The notes under the pieces: model-generated | The model's database searches: none | Told to the model about the DNA's origin: nothing | The model's input: only the letters and a program-made list of their open reading frames with translations | Shown: piece by piece, positions 11,331 to 24,525 of the stretch | Position numbering within the stretch: the first letter of the stretch is position 1 | Layout: the number at the start of each line of letters is the position of its first letter | Assembly: GCA_022316685.1 (NCBI GenBank) | Contig: JAKJHU010000757.1 | Span: 1 to 64,000 of the forward strand | Length of the DNA stretch: 64,000 nucleotides | From: Progne subis subis | Lineage: Eukaryota; Chordata; Aves; Passeriformes; Hirundinidae | Direction of reading: 5' to 3' | Position numbers and translations under genes: made by a program

Positions 11331-14300
11331 GAACTGGAATGAAACCAAGTTTCTTAATTTTATTTTAAATGTATTTATAGGTTGTGGGAAGAGAAATGAA
11401 AAGAGCAGTGCTCAAGACTGGCCAAGAGCCAATGACCACTTCTTGGTGCAGGGGGGATGAAATGAGTCTCAGCCAGGCTGATTCCCCCTTGCCTACTCCG
11501 AGTGCTCTGAATTCTGTGCTGTTGGCTACTTTGCATCACTGATTTTCATTAAAAGTCTAATCGAGGACCTGTTGAATTTTTCCAACAAGAATTTAATCAA
11601 AATCAGTTCATTACCATTACACATTTTGTTTTAAATATTTTTTCCTTTTTTTTTTTTTTTTCCCTGAAGTGAAGGACAATGTCATTTGCAAGTAAAAAGA
11701 AAATTAATGACCGTTTCAAGTTGAGAAACTGAAGTAGAAAAGATATTTTCCATCTTGAATCTTTGTAGGAAAAGCAAGTGGTGAAATCAAGTTAAAATAT
11801 TTTTCCAACTGCAGAGACAAAGCTGGACTCTGAGCGTGGAGTGAATGATCAAGGTCCTTTCCTAAAGTGTCACATCCTGCAAACCTGCAAACCAGCACTT
11901 CTGTGTGTAGCTACACAGAGAGGAGCAGGGATACTTTTATAGGCTCCAGTTAGCAACCCAACAGGAGAACAGGTATATCAAAGGGATGGCAGCACTTTTT
12001 GTGTCTATCCAAAACTGAGCCATTTCTTTTACCCCAGGAAACCTTCCCCAGCCTGTGGATGTTGAAGCAGGAAAGGTGAAACTGGGAGGAAGTGGGATGG
12101 GGAGGTCCTAGCTTGTAGCTGGCTTCTTCCAGGCATGTTCACCTTTCCAGGTTGCTCAGTTTTAAAGTCGAATGAGACGTGCTAATTCCACAGATGGGAA
12201 TTTCTTCTGCAATGAAAATTACCATCCTTTGTCCTTCCCTAGCTGCTTCTAGCCCCAGGCCCTACACCTCCATCCAGTAACAGATGTTGTCTGGCCAACC
12301 CTTCCAGGCTGATGTTCTCCATCTGACAGGCAGAGGAAAACAAACAAACCTTCATGAAGATGATGGGCATTTCTTCCCTTCACTGCACTCTCCCATCCCC
12401 ATGGCAGGTTGGGGTCCCTCAGGGATAGGTGCTGCTCCCTCCCTGTGACTCATGGTGAGGTGAGAGTTAGGTGACACACACCAGGCTGATTTCCCCCTGC
12501 AATGCTGCTTCCAGGGCTTCCTAGCACATTTTCAACCATCAGGCTGAGCCTTTCCACAGGGAAATAGACCTGTTCCCCTCAGGACTGGCTATGCTCCATG
12601 CAATGACCAGGGGTGCCCTTGTTGCTGCTTGCCAGGGTGGCAGAATGATGCTCTGCCACACAGACACCTTTGCATCCAGTGTTCATGCCAGGCTGGGAGG
12701 AAAAAGCAAGCACAGTCTGACAAAGGAAAGGGGAGAAATAGCCCACTACTGCGCTAGGAAAAAAACACAGAAACAAATAAACAGTGGAAACATGGTGTTT
12801 GAGTTCTCTGGGCACCAGAAGAGGTTTAGTGCAGCGTCTCGGGGCACATCACAGGCACAGAGAGCTGGGAACACCTTGGTAGTCATCAGACTTGTGCTTG
12901 GAAGTGAGCTGTCCAGGGCAGGGCAGAGCATCTGTCCCTCAGGGCTCCCTCCTCACCCTCCAGCCAGGCAGGCAGGGAGGGTTTTGCCACCTTCTTTCCC
13001 AGCACAGCCTCTCTCCTCCCATGTCTCACACAGACATGCAGGTGTGGACATCGTTCCGAGGCTCACAGGGGACGACATTGGGACATGGACTGACCCATGC
13101 ACTCTCTGTACAGCACCAAGGATTTGGAGACTGCACTAATGGGCAGATGTTTGCCCTTCCAGCTACAAACCACCTCCCAAAAGCAGTATTTGTTACCTCA
13201 TTCCTGGCATCTTCCCATTCCCAGTGCTTGCTGGGCAAAGGGTGTGAACAGGTTTCAAAACTTTCTGGTTGGCATTCCTGGGTTGCTTGGGTTGGCTCTA
13301 GTAATGTACGTCAGAAAAATAAGAATTTAGTAATATGACAAGAATATAAATAAAAAAAAGGATGACCCTCAAATGCACATAGATACTTCAGTTTCCATCT
13401 TCAACACAACTGTGCATAAATTCCTGAACAGAAAGAGGGTTTGGAAGGTCTTTGAAGGACCCTGTAGTTACCAGCATTACCGGATTAGGTCTCCCAGGGC
13501 TCCAAACGTTGCTTCATACATCATATGGTGCCTAACCCAAGAGCACTGAGAGCCAGGGAGAAGGAAATTTGGTTTGATTTCTCATCTATCAACCCTCTGA
13601 CACTTCTCTTCAAGCTACAATCTGCCCTTTTCCACTAAACAGACAAAACTGTGGCCATAATGGGTAGTTCCTTTCCTCATCCAGCTGCTTGTGAGCTCAT
13701 AATAACACTGCAAAGAATGATCCCTCATTCTGCAAATTCTCCTTTTAAGACACTTTAGGGTCATTCTTTCTTTATGGGAGGAAACAGAGAGGAGAGGAAG
13801 GAACAATCCTGAGGGAAAGAGATAAATAATCTTCAAAGAGAACGATTAGCAATCAATTGCAGCACTGCTGTAGAGCAGAGATAGACAGCATATTTCTGGC
13901 TTTTAATTCTGATTAATGAGAGAAAGGCCTGGCATCCCCTTTCTCCATCCTTGAGAAACTGGTCTCCTGATTGCGTCCCAACTGATCTGCAATTGTTCTC
14001 TCTGAAGATTGTTTATCTCTTTTCTTCATGGTTACTTTCTCTGGGACCTTAATAAATTGGATCCAGCCAGCAGCAGTGCTTGCTAATTTCCCCCTGAAGA
14101 GGATTTGAGTTTTTGTCAAGCTCAGAGGGTACCTGTTTGCTTGGTCTCTGTTGCTTCTTAAAAGATTGTGTTTGAAACTTTGCTTTCCAGCGCTGCAGCA
14201 CGAAGATTGCCGGTAGTTACATTTGCACAGGATGAAATCAGCAGCAGGGCTCAGCATAGATCTCTAAATGCTCCACAGAGATGACCTTGGCCAACAGGAT

Positions 14301-14921
14301 TTTTTTAAGATCACATTTTTATAAGATGTGGGGAACACCTTTTTCTTCTCCCCAGTTCTCAGAAATGAGTGAAATGGGAAAGGGTTGCCAGAATCTTGAA
14401 AAAGCCTCAGACTGAGCCATCAGGAGGCTGGACAAAGCTCACAGGACTAGTGTAAGTCAGTGGGTATCTAGGTGGTAAAGAAGGGAAAGCCTCAATGAAT
14501 GCAGAAGATGCTCAGAGCCAAGCCCATGGCACAGCTGAATCCTCCTCTGCAGGAGGCTGTTGGTCCTGCTGCAGGGGGGCTGAGAAGGGGCACAGTGGCT
14601 CTAGTATCCTGAGGCTTGTGGTGCCTCTGGCATCCTTGTGAGCTCTGCCAGGACATCAGGCAAACTGAGGACCTCTGCGCCAGACTTCGCTTGCCACTAC
14701 TGGTGGCATTAGTACGTGGTACTTTTCCTGCCTTCAAGCGGTTGTTCTATGGATACACGGTGAGGCAGCCCCTCCCTGCCAGAGCCATTCTCTTACAGGT
14801 AGAGCAGTGGATGGCGGCTGTTTTTGTGGGAGCACAGAGGTGATGATGCACTCGCTTATTTCTCTGAAAGTGAAGATTAAAGATTTCTTGCCTTTCACCC
14901 TTCCCATTCTCAAACCAATCC
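11331..14921. other. Unique non-coding sequence
   Basis: No gene recognised. A smaller T run lies near 11646-11660. The open frame at 12591-13139 (182 codons) has no recognisable domain. The interval 13850-14260 is balanced in composition, free of simple repeats and rich in homeodomain-type TAAT cores, so it is a weak candidate for a conserved non-coding element. Confidence 0.45.
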
Positions 14922-14936
14922 TGTGTGTGTGTGTGT
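14922..14936. repeat. Short TG microsatellite
   Basis: Seven and a half perfect TG units, continuing as a degenerate TG-rich stretch to about 14962. It is too short to be of structural note. Confidence 0.9.
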
Positions 14937-15428
14937 ATGCGTCTGCATGAGTGTCTGTGTTACTGCCTGCATGAACACAAGGGCCTATCTTGCATTAATG
15001 CAGTCAGATAAGGAGGCCTCCTTGGGGAATCATTCACCACTGTTTTTATTTCGATATGACAAACACTGCGTGCTTGAGTGGTAAATGAGAAGGTGTTCTT
15101 TATCCGACTTCCTTTATGTTCTTGTCTTAATATTCCCTCCTATTCCAAGATGTTGCTTACCAACCCTCTCCCTCTGCTCCCTCTTCTCTGTGACTCTCAT
15201 CCTTCAGATGTTTAGGCTAAGTCTCTCCATGGGGTCTGATGGGATCAGCTTCATAAACCTTCCTGCTCTTAGGTTACCTAGGAGAAAGGCCATGGGAAGA
15301 AGTGTTACCAAAGGCCTTGTGATCCCCAGGGCCGTATACTGTAACCTGCCTTGTGATATGACCATTTCCTCTTGGTTGGAGTGATGAAAACTACACCTCT
15401 AAAAACCTGCATAATAGTACAGCTGGGG

Positions 15429-15471
<43 letters not shown>

Positions 15472-15478
15472 ATGATGA
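15429..15478. repeat. A50 homopolymer
   Basis: An uninterrupted run of 50 A on the + strand. A poly(A) tail of a processed retrocopy was considered, but the upstream sequence shows no AATAAA signal close to the run and nothing I recognise as a cDNA. Its origin is therefore undecided. The frame of lysines it creates is an artefact. Confidence 0.95.
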
Positions 15479-18400
15479 GAATGGAGAACCGGCTGCATTG
15501 CCAGCTCTACTGGAAAGTGTGAACTGGGATGTGGGTTCTCTAAAGGTCACCCTGAGCCAGAGACAGCCTCGATTGAATTCAAAATACTTCTCCTCCTTAC
15601 TGGCAGCAGCACATGTGTTTTCAGACAGTCTTTAGGTTTCACTCTTAATAATGTTGCTTCTCCTTTGCTTGCTCCAGGCTCAGTCCCCAGCTTGCACAGG
15701 GATGGGAAGTCTCCCTGGTTTTGGGTTGCCTGAGCCTGGCGTGGCTGGATGGAAATGAAGTTTGTTTTCTCAGGATCCCAGCTGGCCTCACCTTCTGCAG
15801 CACTGACTGTGCCATCAGCCAGGTTGGAAAGTCTTGTGGCTGTCTCTTGCTGGGAATTCACTTAGAACATAAGGTCTGACATTGTCCTGCTTAGGTAAGG
15901 AGACATCCTCCCATCATCTCATGGGAAATCCTTTATAGGTGACAAAGCCACACAGCCCTCTGGACACCTGTATGTTCCCAGGTCTGTGAGGAGTAGTGGC
16001 AACTTCCCAATTGCCAGCATCAGGAAGGTATTCTTGGGCATAGAATATCCCAGGGAAAAGCATCCAGCTCTGCCTTTAAATGTGTCAGCATTATTAGCAA
16101 GCAGCAGCCTGTGAATGACAAGCTCCTTGATTTAGAATTAACCTGACATTTTGTTTCAACCTATACCATGTTGTTTTTGAGAAAAAGAGCGGCTCACACA
16201 GCTCTGACCAGCGCCTGGAAAACTTGGAACAGCAGAAGGCAGTTCTCACTGGTCCTGAGCTGAGAGGTGAGTGTGAGAAGCCAGACTGTTACCTGCAAGA
16301 GCCAGAGAGCTCCTGAATGCAGACACAACTGCATCCTGCCTTGAAACACGCGAGAAGCCAGGCAGTGGTGTCACCAGCGATAACCACAGCCTGAAATCAC
16401 AAGTCAGGTTTGGACATTCTCATCCCTTTTCCCCGATGCATTGTTGGCTCTTGTCTACTTTTGTCCTACTCCAGCATCTCCCTGACAGACCCAGCTGGAT
16501 GATGACCGCTTCAGGGTGGGAAGATTCCCCAGAGACCCATGTCAGTCTTGGAGGGGCAGAGAATAAGTCATTGTATTTGGGGTTGAGGCTGAAAAATCTA
16601 ATCCCAGGGTATAGTGCCAGACCTGCCACTTGCAGCTTTCTCCTCCTGGCTGTAAAAGACCTCATGGCAACCTGTCCCAGATGTGCCTACCAGGCTGGAG
16701 ACACATCCTGGTTTTGGCAATGATGCCCCCTACTCTAGGCACCAGCACTGCAATTCCACTGTGTGAATGTTGAAACTCGACCTGTCCTCAATAAGTTCAC
16801 CCTGAGAGAAGTGAAGTTCTCGTGTGTTGTGATCAGCCTCACCCTATAGCAAGGAGCTCAAGGAAGGCTTCCTTGCCTAGGAAAGGGAGGTGGAGAACAT
16901 CGCCTCTGGCTGGTGCCCCATATTTTGTGTCCAGCTCTGGGGAGGTGGGACCTGCCCGCAGCATTGTTGATGCTTGGCACCTCCGGGCTACTCAGCCAGG
17001 ACATGCGTGTGCTCTCTTAACGATGCACTGAAACCTCTCATTACCTTCCCACCAAATTACAGCAGCAAGCAAGAGAGCATCAGACCCCTGGGAAGAAGAG
17101 TTCTGCAAAATCTGCCCCACAATTTCCATGAACTGCTGATCTAGCCCAGCCTGCTTGCCCAGGGGAGGAGGTATGAGGACAAGTCTTGCTTAGGAGGTAG
17201 ATGGTGTCTTGCGCTGAGTTCCTCCTGCTGCACTCTCTGTTGGACAGGGTGATCGCACCGTGGAAAGCAGGGGGATGGAAAGCAGTTCACTCCTCAGTGC
17301 GTGGCACTCATTACAAGGAGCAAGTGCCGAAAAGCAGCAGGGCTGTGCAGCCTTTCTCACTAATGGGGTGGTCTAGCCTGAAGACTGCAAAATGTGTTAT
17401 TTTTGCAACTTCCATCCCTGCAACTACATGGAGTGTAACAGGAAAGATTATCTTGACAGCTCTCCCACCTCACTCTCTCATTACAGCTCATCCAGCAAGG
17501 TTGGGGGACGGGGGATGGAGGGTGGGAAGTAGTGAAGCCGTGCTAGGAGGATGTGTGTTTTTTATGGTTAAGTCTTATGATGTGTTAATTTGCCAAATCA
17601 AATATATGTCTCAGCACTTCCACCTTTACCTCCTGCATGCCTGCAAAATAAATAGTCATATTAATCATACTTTGCCATTCTCCCCGGGGATTGGAAGGCA
17701 GTTTGCAAAGATGGGTTGGGCCAGCCGTGCTGCCTTGTGGTGAGGGTGCTCTGGGGAAATCTGAGGCGCCAGGAAAGTGGAGCAGCTTGCTGGGTGGCGG
17801 GTGAAGTGGATGGGTTAATTCAATTCCCACAGCTGCCTGTCCCCAGCTGGGAGGTAAGGTGGCCAAAGGCAGAGTGGAGAGGACCCACCGAGGTTTCAAA
17901 ACTGGGTCATGTGAGCTCTCACTGGCTGGCAAAGTCCAGCATTGGGGGGTGAAGAGTGGGCAGGTAAGAGGTACCTGAGGTATGAAAAGGAGCAATGAGA
18001 GAAAACCACCCCCCAGTCTGCTGAAGCTGCTGAAGCTGAAGTCAAGCAGCAGCTGGTATTGGGGGAAGAGGCTCTAATACTTCATTGTGGAGTTTGTTCC
18101 CTCTTCCCTCCCTCCAACCTGCTTACTATAAAGAAAATTTCCTTCTTTTGCAGTCTGCTTTTCCTCTTTCTTAATCTTTGATGACTTCATTTACACTGGT
18201 TCTCTGTCTGCTGACACCTGCCATCAGCTCTGAGCCTCTCTCTGCTGGAGGAGTCTGTGACCCATAAGCTCCAGCATGGTAGAATAAGTTATTAATCCAA
18301 ATAATGTCACCCAGCAGCACTGCAATCCAGGAAAAAAAAAAAAATAATGCTGTAGAAGAGATGTTCCTGGGGTCTGCAATAAGAAGTGTCACTATGTCCA

Positions 18401-20497
18401 TGATGATATGTGTTCCTGGCCAGACACTTTCCTGAAAGAAATCAGTGTGGTACACTGAAGCTCACATTTTTGGGAGCATGTGGGCTGTGGACTCACTGGA
18501 ATGGGAGCACTGCAACATTGAAGGCAAGCTCTGGGTGTTTAAAACTCAGAAAACATGAGATGGAAAAGGGAGCTCTCTGAGCAGTCTGCTTCAGCACTAG
18601 GATATTGCACATGCAAGACGGAGCCCAGAAAACCTGAATGTATGAAAAATCCCTACAGTCCTGAAAGAAAGGAGGTGTTCTACCTGCTAGGGGGAGGATC
18701 AGAGAAGTTTAGGGAGTCATGTGCCTCATCACCTCTCCTGCGAAGAGCCATGTCCATTCACGACCTTGAGCCCTCTGCAAACATCACAATGCACCCCTTC
18801 CTGTAGGCATCTCACTGGATGCCTGGTGGAGGAAAGATTGTGCCAAGGAGCAGCTGGGAGATGACATTTTTTCAGCACCTTACCACTACTCCAGGACCCT
18901 TTCAGGTAGGGCTGACGGTAAATCAGAAATCAGCCCTCTTGGTGGCTTGAAGTGAAATGACAAAGCTGTGCAGCCAGGGAGAGGATCCAGGAGGTACTTG
19001 TCTGAGTAGGAGGTTAGAAAGAAAAGAGAAAGGCCTTGTGCTCTGCATGGGAGAACTAAGTCATTTGGCTTGAGTTACAAACAATGCCAAGCATGGCCCT
19101 GAGTCCCTCAGTTACCGTCAAAATGCCACCACACTGGCTTCTCATTCATGCATCTGAGGTGCTCTCCAGACTCCCATCTCTAGCCACACCACGGTACCAC
19201 TGCAGCCTTTGGTGTTTGCAGATTTAGGCTGAGGAATGTTGACCTGCTGCTCCCCTGAGATGTTGCTCTAGGTTTCCATAACAAAGATAGGTTGAAGGAA
19301 CACTGCCAGTAAAATTTTCCAACCCTCCCGCCCCATTTCATACTTCAGGGGAGACCTAATATTTTGAGTGTGATGCTTCTCCTGGATGCTGATGACTGAG
19401 CCAAGGACTCAGAGCCACACATCATGGTGGTGTTATCAGTCAGTTGTGGGACACAATTCCTGCCAAGGATATCAGCTCCAGGAGAGAAGGGTCACATTTA
19501 TCCTGGGCTTCTCATCTTGTCCTCCATAGTGAATGACTCCTTCTTTTGCCCTCTGGACAGAGTGCTGGCAGCCTACCATGTTCCCAGAGCCTCTCTGGTG
19601 TCCCTCCCATGCACATGCTGGCAGCCCTGTCTCAGTATCCTGAGGCTGTTCCCTGTGTAAAGGACAAGATAGAACTGCAATAACCCGACAAGTCACTTAT
19701 CCTTATGGCATGGCTCAGTTCCCAGCTTCTTTCCTATTATGTCCTTAGTCTCAAACAATTTGCATTAAGGTCACGGGATGAGACTGGATAGGATGGGAGA
19801 CTCACACATCTTCCAGAGTTTTGCAGAAAAAAGGGCCACAAAAGCAGGCAAGGACTCTGTTGGGTGCTTCACACTCAGGGACGGGGTGGAACCAGCCTTC
19901 TTCATCAAGAGGGGCAGGAAGGGCTGGAGATGCCCGCTTCCCTGCCTGTGCTTGAAACTGCAGTCATCTGCCAGCTCTATTGTGCAGCAGCTTCAGGAGG
20001 GAGAGTGGCACCCTGCAGCTCCCTGTCCCCTGGCTGCCCGGGGAGGAAAAGCAGGTTCTGTGCAAATGTGCGCCCTTGGCGGCTGTGATGGGCTCAGAAC
20101 AGCTAAATGCTGATGCGGTTCATGCAGAGTCTGTCATCCACAAGATGACTTGTGGGGAGCAGCGTGGCTGAGGATGGAAGGTGCCACGGGAATTAAAACG
20201 ACTGTCTCCAGATTATTTGTGAGCCTGGGATGCCGGCATTCATCAGCAAGTCTCTCTGCAGAGTACATCTCCCCAACTGCTCTGCACTTTCTGTTGTAAT
20301 GTATATACATGTCTTATTGCAGCAGAAGGCACAGCCTCTGGTGCCCTCAGGGACACCCCAAAGGACCCTAAACATCTGCACAGGGCTGGTGGATACAATA
20401 GGGGACAGCCCCTTGCACCCTTGAAAGGCCAGGTGGGATCTCCTGGACGTCTCCTCAGGGGCTAGAAACCTCCACCAGACACATGAACTGCTCCCTC
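15479..20497. other. Long unique non-coding stretch
   Basis: No gene or clear interspersed repeat seen over about 5 kb. Small features include a pyrimidine-rich patch near 18100-18175 and an A run near 18332-18344. The open frame at 17201-17743 (180 codons) has no recognisable domain. Confidence 0.45.
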
Positions 20498-20535
20498 AAG
20501 GTCACAGAGTAGAAAAGCAGCTGGAGTTGGTTCAC
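20498..20535 (+). mobile_element. Possible MIR-like SINE relic
   Basis: The segment 'caaggtcacagagtag' followed by 'gcagctggagttgg' resembles the central part of the ancient MIR SINE consensus ('caaggtcacacagctag', then 'gcagagctggg'). Only about 38 bp match, so chance resemblance cannot be excluded. It has no coding content. Confidence 0.25.
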
Positions 20536-23500
20536 ATTTTCTTTTTTTAAACAAAATGAGCTTTTTCTTAGATGCTGTTTTCAGGAATTTCACCAGGAAG
20601 GAAAAGATGTCTGTTCCTGTTATTTCAGGAACATTTTCTTAATGCTCCAAACTGACAGGCACACTGACAGCAAAAACATCCTGAACCCCGCTAGACTTTT
20701 ATTTTTTGCACACAAGAAAATTTGCATATGTTAGCATATATATTTGATATATAATGTGTATATCCTCTGAAAAGTAATTAGTATTTTTTCAGCCAGCTGC
20801 AATGATCACATGTTCCTAGGCTCCGTGCTGGCATAATTGGATGAAACGCTGTTGTACGTGTTATACTGCCGGTTTGAAGAACTCATCCAAAAGTTCCCAT
20901 ATGGCCCCAGAATTTCTGAATTTCTGTCAGTGTTTTAAAGCATCTATACCATGGCCAAAAGGTCAGTGCAACGTGAGAGGTTGTGGTGGCTGAGCCTGGA
21001 TGTCCAAAAAACCCATCAGAATTTTTGCAGACTCCTGAAATCAGGAGACTTGGGAGACAAAGTAGTTTAGAAAGCCCCAGACCCTGACAGCATGTCTGAA
21101 GAGTGGGGAATACGGCTTCAATAATCTTGTTTCTGCTTGTTTTCAGTTATCACATCATGTAGCTAAACCTGGAAAGCCACTCATGACAGCAATGTGCCGT
21201 GGAAGAAATGGTTTCTTCTGAGGACGCTGTGAAGGGTTTCTGAGGATAAAGAATAAAACTTGTGCAACTTATTAAAGGAGGCACATACTGCATCCGCAGG
21301 AAAACTGTTGAAAGGAGAACACTGTGTATCAGTGAGGATATGAACTACCTGCTTAAAATTGATTGCCAACCTGCTCATGCTGTGTTTGGGTGAAAATACT
21401 CCTCATCCTCCGCTCTGGACAGATTTTGTCATGGGGAAAGTAGGCAAGAGGCAAAATGCATGGGTGACTTACATGTTTTCTGATGGAGCAGCAGATGGAT
21501 TTTTTTTTTTTTTTTTCCCTATCAGCAGATTTAAAGGACTCTAGAGCTTGTGAAGAGTTCAGGTGAAGACAAATTAAAGAAGTAAGAAAAGGTAAGTCTT
21601 GCTTTCAAGTCTCCTTCAACAGGAGTTTTGTTGATGCCTGTGAGCAAGCCGTTTTGGGTTCGAGGGGGACTGAATTCCCTCCCCATTGTTAAAAGAAGCT
21701 CAGCTGAACTTTTCCACGTTTCAAGGGCATTGTGGGCATAAATACTGCCTGACGCTGAGATGCTACAGTAATCTCACATACACCTGAATTAGAAGGTTTC
21801 CGTGTTGCCCCAGAGGCAGCCATTTGCCAGCTGGAAACTCACTGCATTGAGAGGCTTTATTTCAAAGTAAGCTCAGCCACAGCAGCAAATGACATCCCGG
21901 TGTGTCTGGCAGTGAAGGATGACATGGTCTGAGGAGCTCTCTAACAGCGTGTTTTGAAGCCATTTTGAAGGAGCGAGTCTTGGTAGCCGCACCTTCAGAT
22001 GGAGAGCAACGTGGCAGGCCATGGTGAGGTTGTTGTTTGCTGCTTGTGATGTGCTGGCTGGAAATCAGGTTCCAGGCTTGAGACAGCATAGACACCTCAG
22101 ACCTTCAGCCTAGACAGCAACAGGGAACCTCTTTGCTGGTTCCTCTCAGCCTATACTTGAGCTAATTGCGAAATGTGAAGCATGACGAATCGCAGCAGAA
22201 AGCATACCTGACAGAAGGCTCAGTAAAAGGCAGTGCATGTTCACAGAGCTTGGATACTCACAGGCAAATACTGTTTTTCTTCCAGGTGTCACCAACACAT
22301 TACAGCCACTGTCACCAGTGGTGCAAAACCCAAAATGCGAAACAATGGAAAACTTAGTTTGGGAAAGACGAGTGGGGGAAAGAAATTCAGGAATATTTTT
22401 ATTCCATTGGCCCTATTTGTGGACAAAATACCAGCACAGCCCTGGATTTCATTCTGTTGCAAGCTTTGAAGCTACTGCTCTATGCCTTTCAGTCAGAGGA
22501 ACCTGGACTTTGTGGGCATTGTCTGGCCAACACTAGAACAGAACTAGCAGAAAGGTCACCAGTTTGCTGACAGGGCAGGATGGCCCTCTGGCGTGAGGAC
22601 AGAACACACAGCAGAAAAACACGCCTTTTATCATGCAAAATGCCAGCCCAAGAATGCCAGCACTCAGACCTTGCTAGGAACCACCAGGGCCAGGAGACAA
22701 CACCATGCGTACCGCTTAAAGCTGCCTCATGATAAAGCCTCCAGGTTCTCTAATCGTTTTCTCACTCTGCAACCTTCGTTCTCGCCAGCCACAAGACTCC
22801 TGTTTCAGGCTCTGAGCGTTACCATGGTGTTCAGGCTACCAGGGTCACCTCACCAGCTCAATCAAAGCCCCTTGAACAATAAACTGCTGAAATCACTGGA
22901 TATCTCTGTGATTCCAGCAAAAGGAGCGTTACAGTTCTCCTTTGTCCCCAGGGAAGATGCTCTGAGACGTCTAAGGGTTTTGTGAGTCCAGTCTCAGACC
23001 ATTTTCCCCTTGATTTGTGCAAGCTGGAGGCAGAACTGTGCTCACCCTGATACTCCTTGTGGAATTCTCATGCCTGAGGTGACACGAGGGACCCGACACC
23101 CATGTTTTTCTCACACTTGCTCATCTCACAATCTTACAAAGAATAGAGAATGGCAGGAATATTTTTCACAACTGCATTTTTTTACACCTCCAGATGTTTC
23201 ACTTCCTCTTTTCCCTCCCACTGCTGCTGACACGTTGATGAGAGACTCATTCCTGGAACTGGGTTAAGATCTTTGCCTACCAGCTTGGGAATTGCATTTT
23301 GGGAGATTGCTTTTAACTTGTCTTTTCCGGCTCTAGCAGCTGCTGGTTACTTCCTTTTGCCTGATGCCATGTCAGTTATCCTAAAAGGATACTGGAAAAC
23401 TCCAGTCCACCCCTGCAGAGCCCTTGTGAAGCAGAGGCAGTCTTCCATGACTTGGTTTTGTATTTATTTCTCACAATCCTCCAGTTTTTTCATCTCCCAG

Positions 23501-23599
23501 TCTGATAAAATCTTTTTAGGGCTTCTCACAATCCCTGGTAGTTCTGTCCTTTCATCAATTTCTTTCCTTCTTCTATTAACAAATAAAATCCTACACAGT
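20536..23599. other. Unique non-coding sequence
   Basis: No gene recognised. A T17 run lies at 21500-21516. The interval 20690-20900 is AT-rich with a TTGCATAT octamer-like site and a run of alternating purine-pyrimidine 'catatatatttgatatataa', and looks more like a regulatory or structural element than coding DNA. Confidence 0.4.
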
Positions 23600-23960
23600 A
23601 TGATGCCACCTGGATAGATCTCACCTCTTGCTCTGTCCTCTTGCTTCTCCAAACCATTAATAAATATTTTCAGTCATGCCCCTCCCAAAGTTAGTCCCTT
23701 GAGTCTTTCCCATTTAACCTCCCCCTGCTCCAAAGATCATTTATTCACTCCTACCCTTTGTATCCTGCTGCTAGAGCAGTTTTTGACCCACAACAGGATG
23801 CTGCCCCTTACCCCACAGATATTTATTTTCCTTAAGAGTCTCCTGTGAGGAACTCCACCAAAAAGCTTTAGAAAAATCCAAGTAAATTACGTCCAGAAGT
23901 GCCCTTTATCCTATTTGCTGTATTAACTCTTTCTCAGGTTTTGGCAGGCTCAGAAGACAT
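23600..23960 (-). mobile_element. Ancient CR1 LINE fragment, internal region, antisense
   Basis: Read on the + strand, the 'acctcttgctctgtcc' stretch, 'ccattaataaatatttt', 'ttcactcctaccctttgt', 'tttttgacccacaacagga' and the long 'aaaaagctttagaaaaatcc' to 'aagtaaattacgtcc' region follow the order of the complement of sauropsid CR1 reverse transcriptase. It is older and more diverged than the CR1 copies at 50 and 55 kb. It is not open in any frame. It could extend leftward to about 23470 and rightward to about 24050. It covers the same part of CR1 as the copy at 3383-3675. Confidence 0.7.
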
Positions 23961-24525
23961 AGATTTCTGTGTCTGCTGCATTCATGCTCGTCTCCACAAG
24001 CTGTCTGTTCAAAAATCTGACCAGATTTTTGTAGGGCCGGGATGCTCTGAGTTACTCATCTGGCACCAGACTTCTCAGGATCCTACCAAACGAGACATCC
24101 ACAGGACCCCAGAATATGGCGCCATCTTAACACAGGGGGAGATTTTAAAATAAGGGCAAAACTGTGGAGCCCAGATGAATACTCCCACTTTAATTAGCCC
24201 AATCATCCCCCTGGAAAGTGTACTGGGGAGAGAAAAAATACTTCTTTGTATATTAGATACAAAATACAAATTACAAATTCTGAGTCTTTAATTCACTGTT
24301 TTTGCTTTCCTTGAAAGTTTCTGTGTTTTTTAGAAATGTGTTAGTTACTGTTCATTCTTTCACCATGGGATCCTTTAGGCAATCATAAACCTTTTTCAGG
24401 TAAAGAAAAATCCCTGTGGTTTTTTTCAAATAGAAAAAAACCCCCACATTATTTCAACATGAGATCCTGGGTTTATTCCCTGGCATCTTCACAAGGATGC
24501 TGCTCTTTACCCCTGAGTCCTGTGA
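23961..24525. other. Unrecognised sequence between CR1 fragments
   Basis: No gene recognised. The first 100 bases may be eroded CR1 continuing from the left. A short run of A and C near 24433-24446 is the only simple sequence. Confidence 0.4.

Noticed and set aside
12591..13139. 182-codon open frame on the + strand
   Set aside because: No recognisable domain or splice context, and it overlaps other unrelated open frames.
17201..17743. 180-codon open frame on the + strand
   Set aside because: No recognisable domain. The frame is overlapped by a - strand frame of similar quality, as expected from chance.
21640..21670. A 'gggttcgag' stretch resembling a tRNA T-arm (B box)
   Set aside because: No matching A box, acceptor stem or cloverleaf could be built around it.
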